DNA from: an uncultured Paraburkholderia sp.
GTDB lineage: Bacteria > Pseudomonadota > Gammaproteobacteria > Burkholderiales > Burkholderiaceae
Length of the DNA: 6,658 bases
Direction: 5' to 3'
NCBI GenBank assembly: GCA_937917025.1
Contig: CALFSF010000127.1
Span: 1-6,658 of the forward strand
In this document: positions 1-6,429 of the stretch, one piece after another
How positions within the stretch are numbered: position 1 is the first letter of the stretch
Layout: each line of letters starts with the position of its first letter
Program-made: the position numbers and the translations under genes
The notes under the pieces: generated by a model
The model's input: the letters and a program-made list of their open reading frames with translations, nothing else
Told to the model about the DNA's origin: nothing
The model's database searches: none

Positions 1-284
1 GCATGAAGTCGAACATGGAAGAGCTGATTCACCACTTCAAGCTCTTCACGGAAGGCTTCCATGTGCCGGAAGGCGAGGCATATGCGGCGGTCGAGCATCC
101 GAAGGGCGAATTCGGCATCTATCTGATCTCGGATGGCGCGAACAAGCCGTATCGCCTGAAGATCCGCGCGCCGGGTTATGCGCACCTGTCCGCGCTCGAT
201 GAAATGGCGCGCGGTCACATGATCGCCGACGCTGTGACGATCATCGGTACGCAGGACATCGTGTTCGGCGAAGTGGATCGCTAG
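1..284 (+). CDS. nuoD: NuoD, complex I 49-kDa-type subunit, C-terminal part (5' truncated by window)
   Basis: This is the last 93 or so codons of NADH-quinone oxidoreductase subunit D. The reading frame is open to the left edge, and the ATG at 3 is an internal Met rather than a start: the family is roughly 400 residues or more, and this stretch matches only its C-terminus. Recognisable family signatures are the helix beginning MEELIHHFK, the EGEAYAAVEHPKGEFG segment, the YRLKIRAPGYAHL segment and the terminal IGTQDIVFGEVDR. NuoD sits at the base of the peripheral arm and, with NuoH and NuoB, lines the quinone reduction site; it descends from the large subunit of NiFe hydrogenases. The stop is TAG at 282-284, and nuoE follows after 122 bases. 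Whether nuoC and nuoD are fused, as in E. coli, cannot be seen here. The identity is secure from sequence and from the downstream nuo genes. Confidence 0.96.
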   Translation, partial: MKSNMEELIHHFKLFTEGFHVPEGEAYAAVEHPKGEFGIYLISDGANKPYRLKIRAPGYAHLSALDEMARGHMIADAVTIIGTQDIVFGEVDR

Positions 285-302
285 GCGATATTCATAACGG
301 CG

Positions 303-320
303 CGCGCGGTCCCTCGCGCG
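303..320 (+). other. GC-rich inverted repeat in the nuoD-nuoE spacer
   Basis: The sequence CGCGCG at 303-308 is repeated as its own reverse complement at 315-320, with the six bases GTCCCT between them. G·U pairs can be added on both sides (302 with 321, 309 with 314). No T-tract follows (the next bases are TCAAGCAAAGG), so this is not a normal intrinsic terminator. It may be an RNA hairpin affecting transcript stability or nuoE translation, or simply chance in CG-rich sequence. The rest of the 285-406 spacer shows no convincing ORF or promoter. Confidence 0.4.
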
Positions 321-406
321 TCAAGCAAAGGAACGCCGGGTCTGTCGCGGCAAACAGTGAGCGGCAGGTTTTCGTTCGGTAGGAATTGAAAGAGTCGTGT
401 CTGAAA

Positions 407-892
407 ATGATCTCAGCTGAAGGCCTGAAAGAAATCGATCGTGCGATCGCGAAGTATCCCGCCGATCAGAAACAGTCCGCCGTGATGTCGGCGTTGGCCA
501 TTGCTCAGGAAGAGCACGGCTGGCTGTCGCCCGAAATCATGCAGTTCGTGGCTGACTACCTTGGCATGCCGGCGGTTGCCGTGCAGGAGGTTGCGACCTT
601 CTACACGATGTACAACACGTCGCCGGTCGGCAAGCACAAGATCACGCTCTGCACGAACCTGCCGTGCCAGCTCGGCCCGGACGGCGGCTCGGAGAGCGCC
701 GCCGAATACCTGAAGCAAAAACTCGGTATCGATTTCGGCGAAACCACCGCGGACGGCAAATTCACCCTGAAAGAGGGCGAGTGCTTTGGTTCGTGTGGCG
801 ATGCGCCGGTGCTGCTCGTGAACAACCATCGTATGTGCAGCTTCATGAGCCGCGAGAAGATCGACCAGCTGCTCGAGGAACTTTCGAAATGA
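407..892 (+). CDS. nuoE: NuoE, complex I 24-kDa-type [2Fe-2S] subunit
   Basis: NADH-quinone oxidoreductase subunit E is a thioredoxin-like ferredoxin of the peripheral NADH dehydrogenase module. It carries the 2Fe-2S cluster N1a, close to the FMN held by NuoF. The predicted protein has 161 residues, the usual family length. The four cluster ligands are visible as C82-x4-C87 (CTNLPC) and C126-x3-C130 (CFGSC), and the family segment VATFYTMY lies just before them. I chose the ATG at 407 because the protein then begins MISAEGLKEID, as I recall for Burkholderia NuoE. An in-frame TTG at 386 would add seven residues (MKESCLK), but the AGGA before it is only one base away. The Shine-Dalgarno for 407 is weak (GAAAGAG at 388-394, 12 bases upstream). 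The stop overlaps the nuoF start as ATGA at 889-892, which suggests translational coupling. Confidence 0.97.
   Translation: MISAEGLKEIDRAIAKYPADQKQSAVMSALAIAQEEHGWLSPEIMQFVADYLGMPAVAVQEVATFYTMYNTSPVGKHKITLCTNLPCQLGPDGGSESAAEYLKQKLGIDFGETTADGKFTLKEGECFGSCGDAPVLLVNNHRMCSFMSREKIDQLLEELSK
875..880 (+). promoter_or_regulatory. Ribosome binding site of nuoF
   Basis: GAGGAA lies eight bases before the ATG at 889, inside the last codons of nuoE. It supports 889 as the true nuoF start, and hence supports reading nuoF through from there to the premature stop at 1099. Confidence 0.75.
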
Positions 893-1098
893 CGTCTTTA
901 CACGATCGTCACATCAAACCGCTGATTCTCGCCGGCCTGAACGGCGACAACTGGCATCTCGAAGATTACGTCGCGCGCGGCGGTTACAAGCAGCTGCGCC
1001 GTATCCTGGAAGAAAAGATTCCGCCCGAGCAGGTGATCGCCGACGTGAAAGCGTCGGGTCTGCGCGGCCGTGGTGGTGCGGGCTTCCCGACCGGCCTG

Positions 1099-1101
1099 TA
1101 G
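1099..1101 (+). other. Premature amber codon in nuoF (expected AAG Lys)
   Basis: The codon order is GGC CTG TAG TGG AGC, read as G-L-stop-W-S. The family motif here is G-L-K-W-S, so a single A-to-T change at 1099 explains the stop. The flanking frame is intact on both sides and its protein is highly conserved, so this is a point lesion and not a gene boundary. Confidence 0.93.
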
Positions 1102-1102
1102 T

Positions 1103-1106
1103 GGAG
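1103..1106 (+). promoter_or_regulatory. Possible reinitiation ribosome binding site inside nuoF
   Basis: GGAG sits four bases before the ATG at 1111 and directly after the amber codon at 1099-1101. Ribosomes terminating there could in principle restart at codon 75. The site is part of conserved coding sequence (TGG AGC), so it may have no regulatory meaning; the spacing is slightly short. Confidence 0.3.
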
Positions 1107-2251
1107 CTTCATGCCGCGCCAGTTCCCGGGGCAGAAGTATCTCGTCTGCAATTCGGACGAAGGCGAACCGGGCACGTTCAAGGATCGCGACATCCTGCGC
1201 TGGAACCCGCATTCGCTGATCGAAGGCATGGCCATCGGCGCGTACGCGATGGGCATCACGGTCGGCTACAACTACATCCACGGCGAAATCTGGGAAACCT
1301 ACAAGGTCTTTGAAGAAGCCCTTGAAGAAGCGCGTCGCGCCGGTTTCCTCGGTGCGAACATCATGGGCTCGGGCTTCGCGTTCGAGCTGCATGCGCACCA
1401 CGGTTACGGCGCCTATATCTGCGGCGAGGAAACCGCGCTGCTCGAATCGCTCGAAGGCAAAAAGGGCCAGCCGCGTTTCAAGCCGCCGTTCCCGGCGAGC
1501 TTCGGCGCGTTCGGCAAGCCGACGACGATCAACAACACCGAGACGTTCGCGGCCGTGCCGTTCCTGCTGGAAATCGGCCCGCAGGCGTACCTCGAACTGG
1601 GCAAGCCGAACAACGGCGGCACGAAGATCTTCTCGATCTCCGGTGACATCGAGCGTCCGGGCAACTACGAAGTGCCGCTCGGCACGCCGTTCGCGACGCT
1701 GCTGGAACTCGCCGGCGGCATGCGCGGCGGCAAGAAGATCAAGGCTGTGATTCCGGGTGGCTCGTCGGCGCCGGTGATTCCGGGCGAGATGATGATGAAC
1801 ACCGATCTCGACTACGATTCGATCGCGAAGGCCGGTTCTATGCTCGGTTCCGGCGCGGTGATCGTGATGGACGAGACGCGTTGCATGGTGCGCTCGCTGC
1901 TGCGCCTGTCGTACTTCTATTACGAAGAGTCGTGCGGTCAGTGCACGCCGTGCCGCGAAGGCACCGGCTGGCTGTATCGCGTCGTGCATCGCATCGAACA
2001 CGGGCTCGGCCGCCAGGAAGATCTGGACCTGCTGAATTCGGTCGCTGAAAACATCATGGGCCGCACGATCTGCGCGCTCGGCGATGCGGCGGCGATGCCG
2101 GTGCGCGGCATGCTGAAGCACTACTGGGACGAATTCGCATACCACGTCGAGCACAAGCACTGCATGGTCGGTGGTCATGCGGGTGCGGCGGCAGCCGTGG
2201 AAACAGTAGCCGCCTGAGCGAAACAGCCGAAGCGGAGCAATGCTGAAGCAC

Positions 2252-2299
2252 CAGCCGCGGGGATTCGTCGTTGGGTCCGTCAAAACGGGCCGGCGGCTG
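2252..2299 (+). other. Nested inverted repeats in the nuoF-nuoG spacer
   Basis: An outer pair, CAGCCGC at 2252-2258 and GCGGCTG at 2293-2299, encloses an inner hairpin. The inner hairpin is GTCCGT at 2275-2280 pairing with ACGGGC at 2285-2290, with one G·U pair and loop CAAA. No T-tract follows, so a Rho-independent terminator is unlikely. It could be an RNA structure that separates or protects the nuoF and nuoG parts of the message. The spacer (2218-2358) shows no credible ORF. Confidence 0.4.
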
Positions 2300-2305
2300 A
2301 ATGGG

Positions 2306-2332
2306 CGATTGAGCGGACGAACGATTGAGCGG
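2306..2332 (+). repeat. Short direct repeat upstream of nuoG
   Basis: The 11-base unit CGATTGAGCGG occurs at 2306-2316 and again at 2322-2332, separated by ACGAA. It lies just upstream of the nuoG ribosome binding site. Its function is unknown; it may be the trace of a small duplication in a non-coding spacer. Confidence 0.7.
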
Positions 2333-2341
2333 TAACAGGTT

Positions 2342-2348
2342 AAGGAAG
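2342..2348 (+). promoter_or_regulatory. Ribosome binding site deciding the nuoG start
   Basis: AAGGAAG lies ten bases before the ATG at 2359 but only one base before the alternative in-frame TTG at 2350. The spacing favours the ATG, giving a protein that begins MVELEIDGK. Confidence 0.75.
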
Positions 2349-2358
2349 ATTGACCATC

Positions 2359-4692
2359 ATGGTTGAACTTGAAATAGACGGCAAGACAGTCGAGGTACCT
2401 GAAGGCAGCATGGTGATCCAGGCTGCACATAAGGTCGATACGTACATTCCTCACTTCTGCTATCACAAGAAGCTGTCGATTGCGGCCAACTGCCGGATGT
2501 GTCTCGTCGAAGTCGAGAAGATGCCGAAGGCCGTGCCTGCATGCGCAACGCCGGTGTCGGCGGGCATGATCGTGCGCACGAAGTCGGACAAGGCAGTGAA
2601 GGCGCAGCAATCCGTGATGGAATTCCTGCTGATCAACCATCCGCTCGATTGCCCGATCTGCGATCAGGGTGGCGAATGTCAGCTGCAGGATCTGGCGGTC
2701 GGTTACGGCAAGTCGTCGTCGCGTTACAGCGAAGAAAAGCGCGTCGTGTTCCACAAGAACGTCGGCCCGCTGATCTCGATGGAAGAAATGACGCGCTGCA
2801 TTCACTGCACGCGCTGTGTGCGTTTCGGCCAGGAAGTCGCCGGCGTGATGGAACTCGGCATGCTGGGCCGTGGCGAGCACGCGGAGATCACGTCGTTCGT
2901 CGGCAAGACGGTCGATTCGGAACTGTCGGGCAACATGATCGACCTGTGCCCGGTCGGCGCGCTGACCAGCAAGCCGTTCCGCTACAGCGCCCGCACGTGG
3001 GAGCTGTCGCGCCGCAAGTCGGTGAGCCCGCACGATTCCGTCGGCGCGAACCTCGTGGTGCAGGTAAAGAACAATCGCGTGATGCGCGCGCTGCCGTTCG
3101 AAAACGAAGCGATCAACGAATGCTGGATCTCGGACAAGGATCGTTTTTCGTACGAAGGCCTGAACAGCGCTGAGCGTCTCACGCAACCGATGCTGAAGCA
3201 GGACGGCAAGTGGATTGAAACCGACTGGCAGACGGCGCTCGAATACGTCGTCAAGGGTCTGAAGGGCATCAAGGGCGATCACGGCGCGAACGCGCTGGCC
3301 GCGCTCGCCAGCCCGCACAGCACGGTCGAGGAACTGTTCCTGCTGAAGAAGCTGGCGCAAGCCGTCGGCACGCCGAACGTCGACTTCCGTCTGCGTCAGT
3401 CGGATTTCGCGGCGCCGGTCGATGGTGCGCCGTGGCTCGGCACCGCTATCGCCGATCTGTCGAATCTCGATGCCGCGCTGATCATCGGTTCGACGCTGCG
3501 TCGCGATCATCCGCTGCTGGCCGCGCGTCTGCGCCAGGCGGCGAAGAGCGGCGCGAAGCTCACGCTGCTGCAGGCAACGGCTGACGACGCCCTGATCCCG
3601 GAAGCGAAGCGCGTTGTCGCTGCGCCGTCGGCGTGGCTCGACGAACTCGCGGGCATCGCCGCTTCGGTCGCCGAACTGCGCGGCGCCGGGTTGCCGGAAA
3701 CGCTTGAAGGCGTGGAAGCCTCGGACGCGGCGAAGCAGGCTGCCGCATCGCTCGCAGGTGGCTCGACGCGTGTCGTGCTGCTTGGCAACGGTGCTGTCCA
3801 GCATCCGCAATTCGCACAGATTCACGCCACGGCGCAATGGATTGCCGACGCAACCGGCGCGAAGCTGGGCTTCCTCACGGAAGCGGCGAACACGGTGGGC
3901 GCGCATCTCGTCGGCGCCCTGCCGGACGCAGGCGGTCTGAACGCCCGCGAAGTATTCGAACAGCCGCGCAAGGGTTACGTGCTGCTGAACCTCGAACCGG
4001 AATTCGACACGGCAAACCCGGCGCAGGCACTGGCCGCGCTGAAGCAGGCGGAAATGGTCGTCGTGATGTCGTCGTTCGTGACGGGCACCGATTACGCCGA
4101 CGTGTTGCTGCCGATCGCGCCGTTCACGGAAACGGCCGGCACGTTCGTCAACGCCGAAGGTACGGTGCAGACGTTCAACGGCGTCGTGCGTCCGCTGGGC
4201 GAAACGCGTCCGGCATGGAAGGTGTTGCGCGTGCTGGGCAGCATTCTCGGCGCGCCGGGCTTCGAGTTCGACACCGCTGAGGAAGTGCGTACGGCGGCGC
4301 TCGGCGACGGCGATCTGACGTCGCGCCTGTCGAACCGCACGAATGTGGCGATTGCCCGCAACGGCGCGGCGAAGACTGCCGAAGGCGCGTTCGAACGCAT
4401 CGCCGATGTGCCGATTTATCACGCCGATCCGCTGGTGCGCCGCGCTGAATCGCTGCACCTGACGGCAGCGGCACGCACAGCGAACTCGGCCGGTCTGCCG
4501 GCTGCGCTGTTCGACAAGCTGGGTCTGAAAGAGGGCGACGCGATCCGCGTGCGCCAGGGCGAACTGTCGGTGCAACTGCCGGCGGTACGTGATGCGAATC
4601 TTGCGGAAACGGTCGTCCGCGTATCGGCAGGCACGCCTGCTGGTGCAGCGCTGGGCAGCCTGTTCGGTGAACTGGTGGTGGAGAAGGCGTAA
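2359..4692 (+). CDS. nuoG: NuoG, complex I 75-kDa-type iron-sulfur subunit
   Basis: NADH-quinone oxidoreductase subunit G (777 residues) conducts electrons along the peripheral arm. The N-terminal ferredoxin domain binds 2Fe-2S cluster N1b through C34, C45, C48 and C62. Next is the His-Cys 4Fe-4S cluster N5 (H94, C98, C101, C107), then N4 (C147, C150, C153 and C197 in DLCPVGAL). From about residue 215 it has the molybdopterin-oxidoreductase-like fold, which in complex I does not bind molybdenum. I see no C-x2-C-x3-C motif after residue 200, so the extra cluster N7 found in E. coli and Thermus NuoG appears absent. The middle of the C-terminal part (about residues 380-550) is Ala-rich and less recognisable, which is usual for this subunit. 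I chose the ATG at 2359 over TTG 2350 from the position of AAGGAAG. The stop TAA abuts the nuoH ATG with no gap. Confidence 0.97.
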   Translation: MVELEIDGKTVEVPEGSMVIQAAHKVDTYIPHFCYHKKLSIAANCRMCLVEVEKMPKAVPACATPVSAGMIVRTKSDKAVKAQQSVMEFLLINHPLDCPICDQGGECQLQDLAVGYGKSSSRYSEEKRVVFHKNVGPLISMEEMTRCIHCTRCVRFGQEVAGVMELGMLGRGEHAEITSFVGKTVDSELSGNMIDLCPVGALTSKPFRYSARTWELSRRKSVSPHDSVGANLVVQVKNNRVMRALPFENEAINECWISDKDRFSYEGLNSAERLTQPMLKQDGKWIETDWQTALEYVVKGLKGIKGDHGANALAALASPHSTVEELFLLKKLAQAVGTPNVDFRLRQSDFAAPVDGAPWLGTAIADLSNLDAALIIGSTLRRDHPLLAARLRQAAKSGAKLTLLQATADDALIPEAKRVVAAPSAWLDELAGIAASVAELRGAGLPETLEGVEASDAAKQAAASLAGGSTRVVLLGNGAVQHPQFAQIHATAQWIADATGAKLGFLTEAANTVGAHLVGALPDAGGLNAREVFEQPRKGYVLLNLEPEFDTANPAQALAALKQAEMVVVMSSFVTGTDYADVLLPIAPFTETAGTFVNAEGTVQTFNGVVRPLGETRPAWKVLRVLGSILGAPGFEFDTAEEVRTAALGDGDLTSRLSNRTNVAIARNGAAKTAEGAFERIADVPIYHADPLVRRAESLHLTAAARTANSAGLPAALFDKLGLKEGDAIRVRQGELSVQLPAVRDANLAETVVRVSAGTPAGAALGSLFGELVVEKA
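4680..4687 (+). promoter_or_regulatory. Ribosome binding site of nuoH
   Basis: GGAGAAGG lies five bases before the ATG at 4693, within the last codons of nuoG. With zero spacing between the nuoG stop and the nuoH start, the two genes are probably translationally coupled. Confidence 0.75.
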
Positions 4693-5757
4693 ATGAGCTT
4701 GTTCGAAACGATCAACTCGGGCGGCACCCAGCTTCTCGGTGTGGCATGGCCCACGGTGTGGGCGCTCGTGCGCATCCTGGTGGTGGCGGTCGTGATCCTG
4801 CTGTGCGTGGCTTACCTGATCCTGTGGGAACGGAAGCTGATCGGCTGGATGCACGTGCGTCTCGGCCCAAACCGCGTCGGTCCCGCCGGCCTGTTGCAGC
4901 CGATCGCCGACGTGCTGAAGCTGCTGCTGAAGGAAGTCATTCAACCGACCCAGGCGAGCCGCTGGATCTACATGATCGCCCCGATCATGGTGGTGGTGCC
5001 GGCCTTCGCGGTCTGGGCGGTGATTCCGTTCCAGGCGGGCGCGGTGCTCGGCGACATCAACGCGGGTCTGCTGTACGCGATGGCGATTTCGTCGATCGGC
5101 GTGTACGGCGTGATTCTCGCCGGCTGGGCGTCGAACTCGAAGTACGCGTTCCTCGGCGCGATGCGCGCCGCGGCACAGATGGTGTCGTACGAAATCTGCA
5201 TGGGCTTCGCGCTCGTCGTCGTGCTGATGACGGCCGGTACGCTGAACCTGTCGGCCATCGTCACGTCGCAGGAACGCGGCATTTTCGCGAGCTACGGCCT
5301 GAACTTCCTGTCGTGGAACTGGCTGCCGCTCCTGCCGATGTTCGTCGTCTACTTCATCTCCGGCATCGCTGAAACGAACCGTCATCCGTTCGACGTGGTG
5401 GAAGGGGAGTCGGAAATCGTGGCCGGTCACATGATCGATTACTCGGGTATGGCGTTCGCGCTGTTCTTCCTCGCCGAGTACATCAACATGATCGTGATCT
5501 CGGCGCTGGCGGCGACGCTGTTCCTCGGCGGCTGGAGCGCACCGTTCGGTTTCCTGTCGTTCGTGCCGGGCAGCGGGGGGCGCGGCGCTAAAGGTGTCTG
5601 CCTGCTGTCGGTGTTCATCTGGGCGCGTGCCACGTTCCCGCGCTATCGCTATGACCAGATCATGCGTCTGGGCTGGAAAATCTTCATTCCGGTCTGCGTG
5701 GTGTGGCTGGTGGTGGTCGGCTTCTGGATCATGTCGCCGTTGAATATCTGGAAATAA
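4693..5757 (+). CDS. nuoH: NuoH, complex I membrane subunit at the quinone site (with an aberrant segment at residues 294-303)
   Basis: NuoH (ND1 family) is the membrane subunit that joins the peripheral arm to the membrane arm and forms much of the quinone channel. The 354-residue length is what I recall for Burkholderiaceae. Family signatures are visible in order: a first membrane helix around residues 22-45, the ERKLIGWMHVRLGPNRVGP loop (47-65), the acidic loop AETNRHPFDVVEGESEIVAG (226-245), the helix with LAEYINM (260-266), and the C-terminal WARATFPRYRYDQIMRLGWK block (310-329) before a last hydrophobic helix. The oddity is residues 294-303, SGGRGAKGVC, where relatives have a hydrophobic run of equal length ending around A-L-K-V-F. 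The A-L-K-V codons are present at 5585-5596 in the next frame, so two compensating indels are likely. Both flanks are intact, so the gene is still open, but the membrane helix would be damaged. nuoI follows after 15 bases. Confidence 0.95.
   Translation: MSLFETINSGGTQLLGVAWPTVWALVRILVVAVVILLCVAYLILWERKLIGWMHVRLGPNRVGPAGLLQPIADVLKLLLKEVIQPTQASRWIYMIAPIMVVVPAFAVWAVIPFQAGAVLGDINAGLLYAMAISSIGVYGVILAGWASNSKYAFLGAMRAAAQMVSYEICMGFALVVVLMTAGTLNLSAIVTSQERGIFASYGLNFLSWNWLPLLPMFVVYFISGIAETNRHPFDVVEGESEIVAGHMIDYSGMAFALFFLAEYINMIVISALAATLFLGGWSAPFGFLSFVPGSGGRGAKGVCLLSVFIWARATFPRYRYDQIMRLGWKIFIPVCVVWLVVVGFWIMSPLNIWK
5572..5601 (+). other. Locally frameshifted segment of nuoH
   Basis: In the gene frame these codons read S-G-G-R-G-A-K-G-V-C, polar and glycine-rich, between VPG and LLSVFIWARATFPR. 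Shifted by +1, GCG CTA AAG GTG at 5585-5596 reads A-L-K-V as in relatives. One extra base upstream (near the run of six G at 5575-5580) and one missing base at about 5597-5602 would restore a hydrophobic helix of the same length. Confidence 0.75.
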
Positions 5758-5772
5758 AGGGCGGATGAACCC

Positions 5773-6261
5773 ATGACCGCAATTCAAAATTTCTTCAAAA
5801 CCTTCTTCCTGACGGAGCTGCTGAAGGGCCTCGCGCTGACCGGACGCTACACGTTCCAGCGCAAGATCACGGTGCAGTTCCCCGAGGAAAAGACGCCGAT
5901 TTCGCCGCGTTTCCGTGGCCTGCACGCACTGCGCCGCTATGAGAACGGCGAGGAGCGCTGCATCGCCTGCAAGCTGTGCGAAGCGGTGTGCCCGGCACTT
6001 GCCATCACGATCGAGTCGGAAACCCGTGCGGACAACACGCGCCGCACGACGCGCTACGACATCGACCTGACCAAATGCATCTTCTGTGGTTTCTGCGAAG
6101 AAAGCTGCCCCGTCGATTCGATCGTCGAGACGCACATTCTCGAATATCACGGCGAAAAGCGCGGCGACCTGTACTTCACGAAGGACATGCTGCTGGCCGT
6201 GGGCGATCGCTACGAAACCGAGATCGCCGCGAACAAGGCGGCCGACGCGCCGTATCGTTAA
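5773..6261 (+). CDS. nuoI: NuoI, complex I 2x[4Fe-4S] ferredoxin-type subunit (TYKY)
   Basis: NuoI is a ferredoxin-like subunit of the connecting module. It holds 4Fe-4S clusters N6a and N6b and carries electrons from NuoG towards NuoB and the quinone. The 162-residue protein has two C-x2-C-x2-C-x3-C-P motifs: C63, C66, C69, C73 (CIACKLCEAVCP) and C102, C105, C108, C112 (CIFCGFCEESCP). The N-terminal 30 residues (NFFKTFFLTELLKGLALTGR) form the amphipathic helices that lie on the membrane in this family. The start ATG at 5773 has AAAGGG at 5756-5761, overlapping the nuoH stop, 11 bases upstream. A three-codon ATG frame (5765-5776) overlaps the start and ends in TGA; it is probably incidental. 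No abnormal residue is visible. A 168-base spacer separates it from nuoJ. Confidence 0.97.
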   Translation: MTAIQNFFKTFFLTELLKGLALTGRYTFQRKITVQFPEEKTPISPRFRGLHALRRYENGEERCIACKLCEAVCPALAITIESETRADNTRRTTRYDIDLTKCIFCGFCEESCPVDSIVETHILEYHGEKRGDLYFTKDMLLAVGDRYETEIAANKAADAPYR

Positions 6262-6264
6262 ACA

Positions 6265-6280
6265 CGGTTGAACGGTTGAA
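6265..6280 (+). repeat. Tandem 8-base repeat after nuoI
   Basis: CGGTTGAA occurs twice head to tail (6265-6272 and 6273-6280), four bases after the nuoI stop. It has no known role. It resembles the nuoF-nuoG spacer in having a short direct repeat of a GTTGA/ATTGA-containing unit, which may be coincidence. Confidence 0.6.
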
Positions 6281-6302
6281 ACACTGCTCGTTCGACGCTG
6301 CA

Positions 6303-6323
6303 ACGGCCCGCTGCATGGGCCGT
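6303..6323 (+). other. Perfect 7-bp hairpin in the nuoI-nuoJ spacer
   Basis: ACGGCCC at 6303-6309 is the exact reverse complement of GGGCCGT at 6317-6323, with a seven-base loop GCTGCAT. It is GC-rich, but no T-run follows (next bases GCGCTGAAG), so it does not look like an intrinsic terminator. It could stabilise or partition the transcript between nuoI and nuoJ. The remainder of the 6262-6429 spacer contains only a doubtful 32-codon ATG frame (6315-6413). Confidence 0.5.
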
Positions 6324-6429
6324 GCGCTGAAGTCTGACCGCTTCGGCATCGCGCACCTGTGTGCTGTTTTCACGGATGCGCGTGCCAAAGAACCATGCCT
6401 GATGATGGCCTAACGATGAACCGGTAATC

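Larger units (their letters stand above)
889..2217 (+). pseudogene. nuoF: nuoF, complex I FMN/NADH-binding subunit, interrupted by an in-frame TAG at codon 71
   Basis: NuoF oxidises NADH: it binds NADH and FMN and passes electrons to the 4Fe-4S cluster N3. Read through the internal stop, the frame from the ATG at 889 gives 442 positions, close to the 445 residues of E. coli NuoF. Codons 1-70 contain the FMN-binding glycine loop GRGGAGF (residues 60-66). Codon 71 is TAG (1099-1101) where the family has Lys in TGLKW. From codon 72 the same frame continues in perfect register: YLVCNSDEGEPGTFKDR, then CGEETALLESLEG, then N3 ligands C349, C352 and C355 (ESCGQCTPCREG) and C395 (TICALGD). No other defect is visible. 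Translation would yield a 70-residue peptide. An ATG at 1111 (codon 75), preceded by GGAG at 1103-1106, could restart a 368-residue fragment lacking the glycine loop. I class it as a disrupted gene; a sequencing error of one base (AAG to TAG) is an equally good explanation. nuoE overlaps its start, and nuoG follows. Confidence 0.93.

Noticed and set aside
3..5. ATG at the left edge as a gene start
   Set aside because: The protein from here is only the C-terminal quarter or so of NuoD, so this Met is internal and the gene begins outside the window.
303..320. Rho-independent terminator after nuoD
   Set aside because: The inverted repeat has no following T-tract, and the operon continues directly with nuoE.
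664..1101. 145-codon frame that appears to end at the nuoF amber codon, starting inside nuoE
   Set aside because: Only the part from 889 is real (the NuoF N-terminus). The upstream portion is an out-of-frame reading of nuoE.
1099..1101. Programmed recoding (pyrrolysine or other special amber decoding) in nuoF
   Set aside because: No pyrrolysine system is expected in Burkholderiaceae, NuoF is not a known recoded protein, and the expected residue is plain Lys one base away. Mutation or sequencing error is simpler.
898..6303. A stop-free antisense reading frame of 1801 codons on the - strand
   Set aside because: nuoF, nuoG, nuoH and nuoI all lie in the same forward phase, and this antisense frame is their codon-by-codon reverse complement. 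A stop in it would need TTA, CTA or TCA in the sense genes, the rarest Leu and Ser codons in this GC-rich genome. Its product is Arg/His/Gln/Asp-rich with no recognisable domain, so it is a codon-usage shadow.
5976..6413. 145-codon + strand frame overlapping the 3' half of nuoI and the spacer
   Set aside because: Most of it is out of frame over conserved NuoI ferredoxin motifs, and its product is Arg/His-rich without similarity I can recognise.
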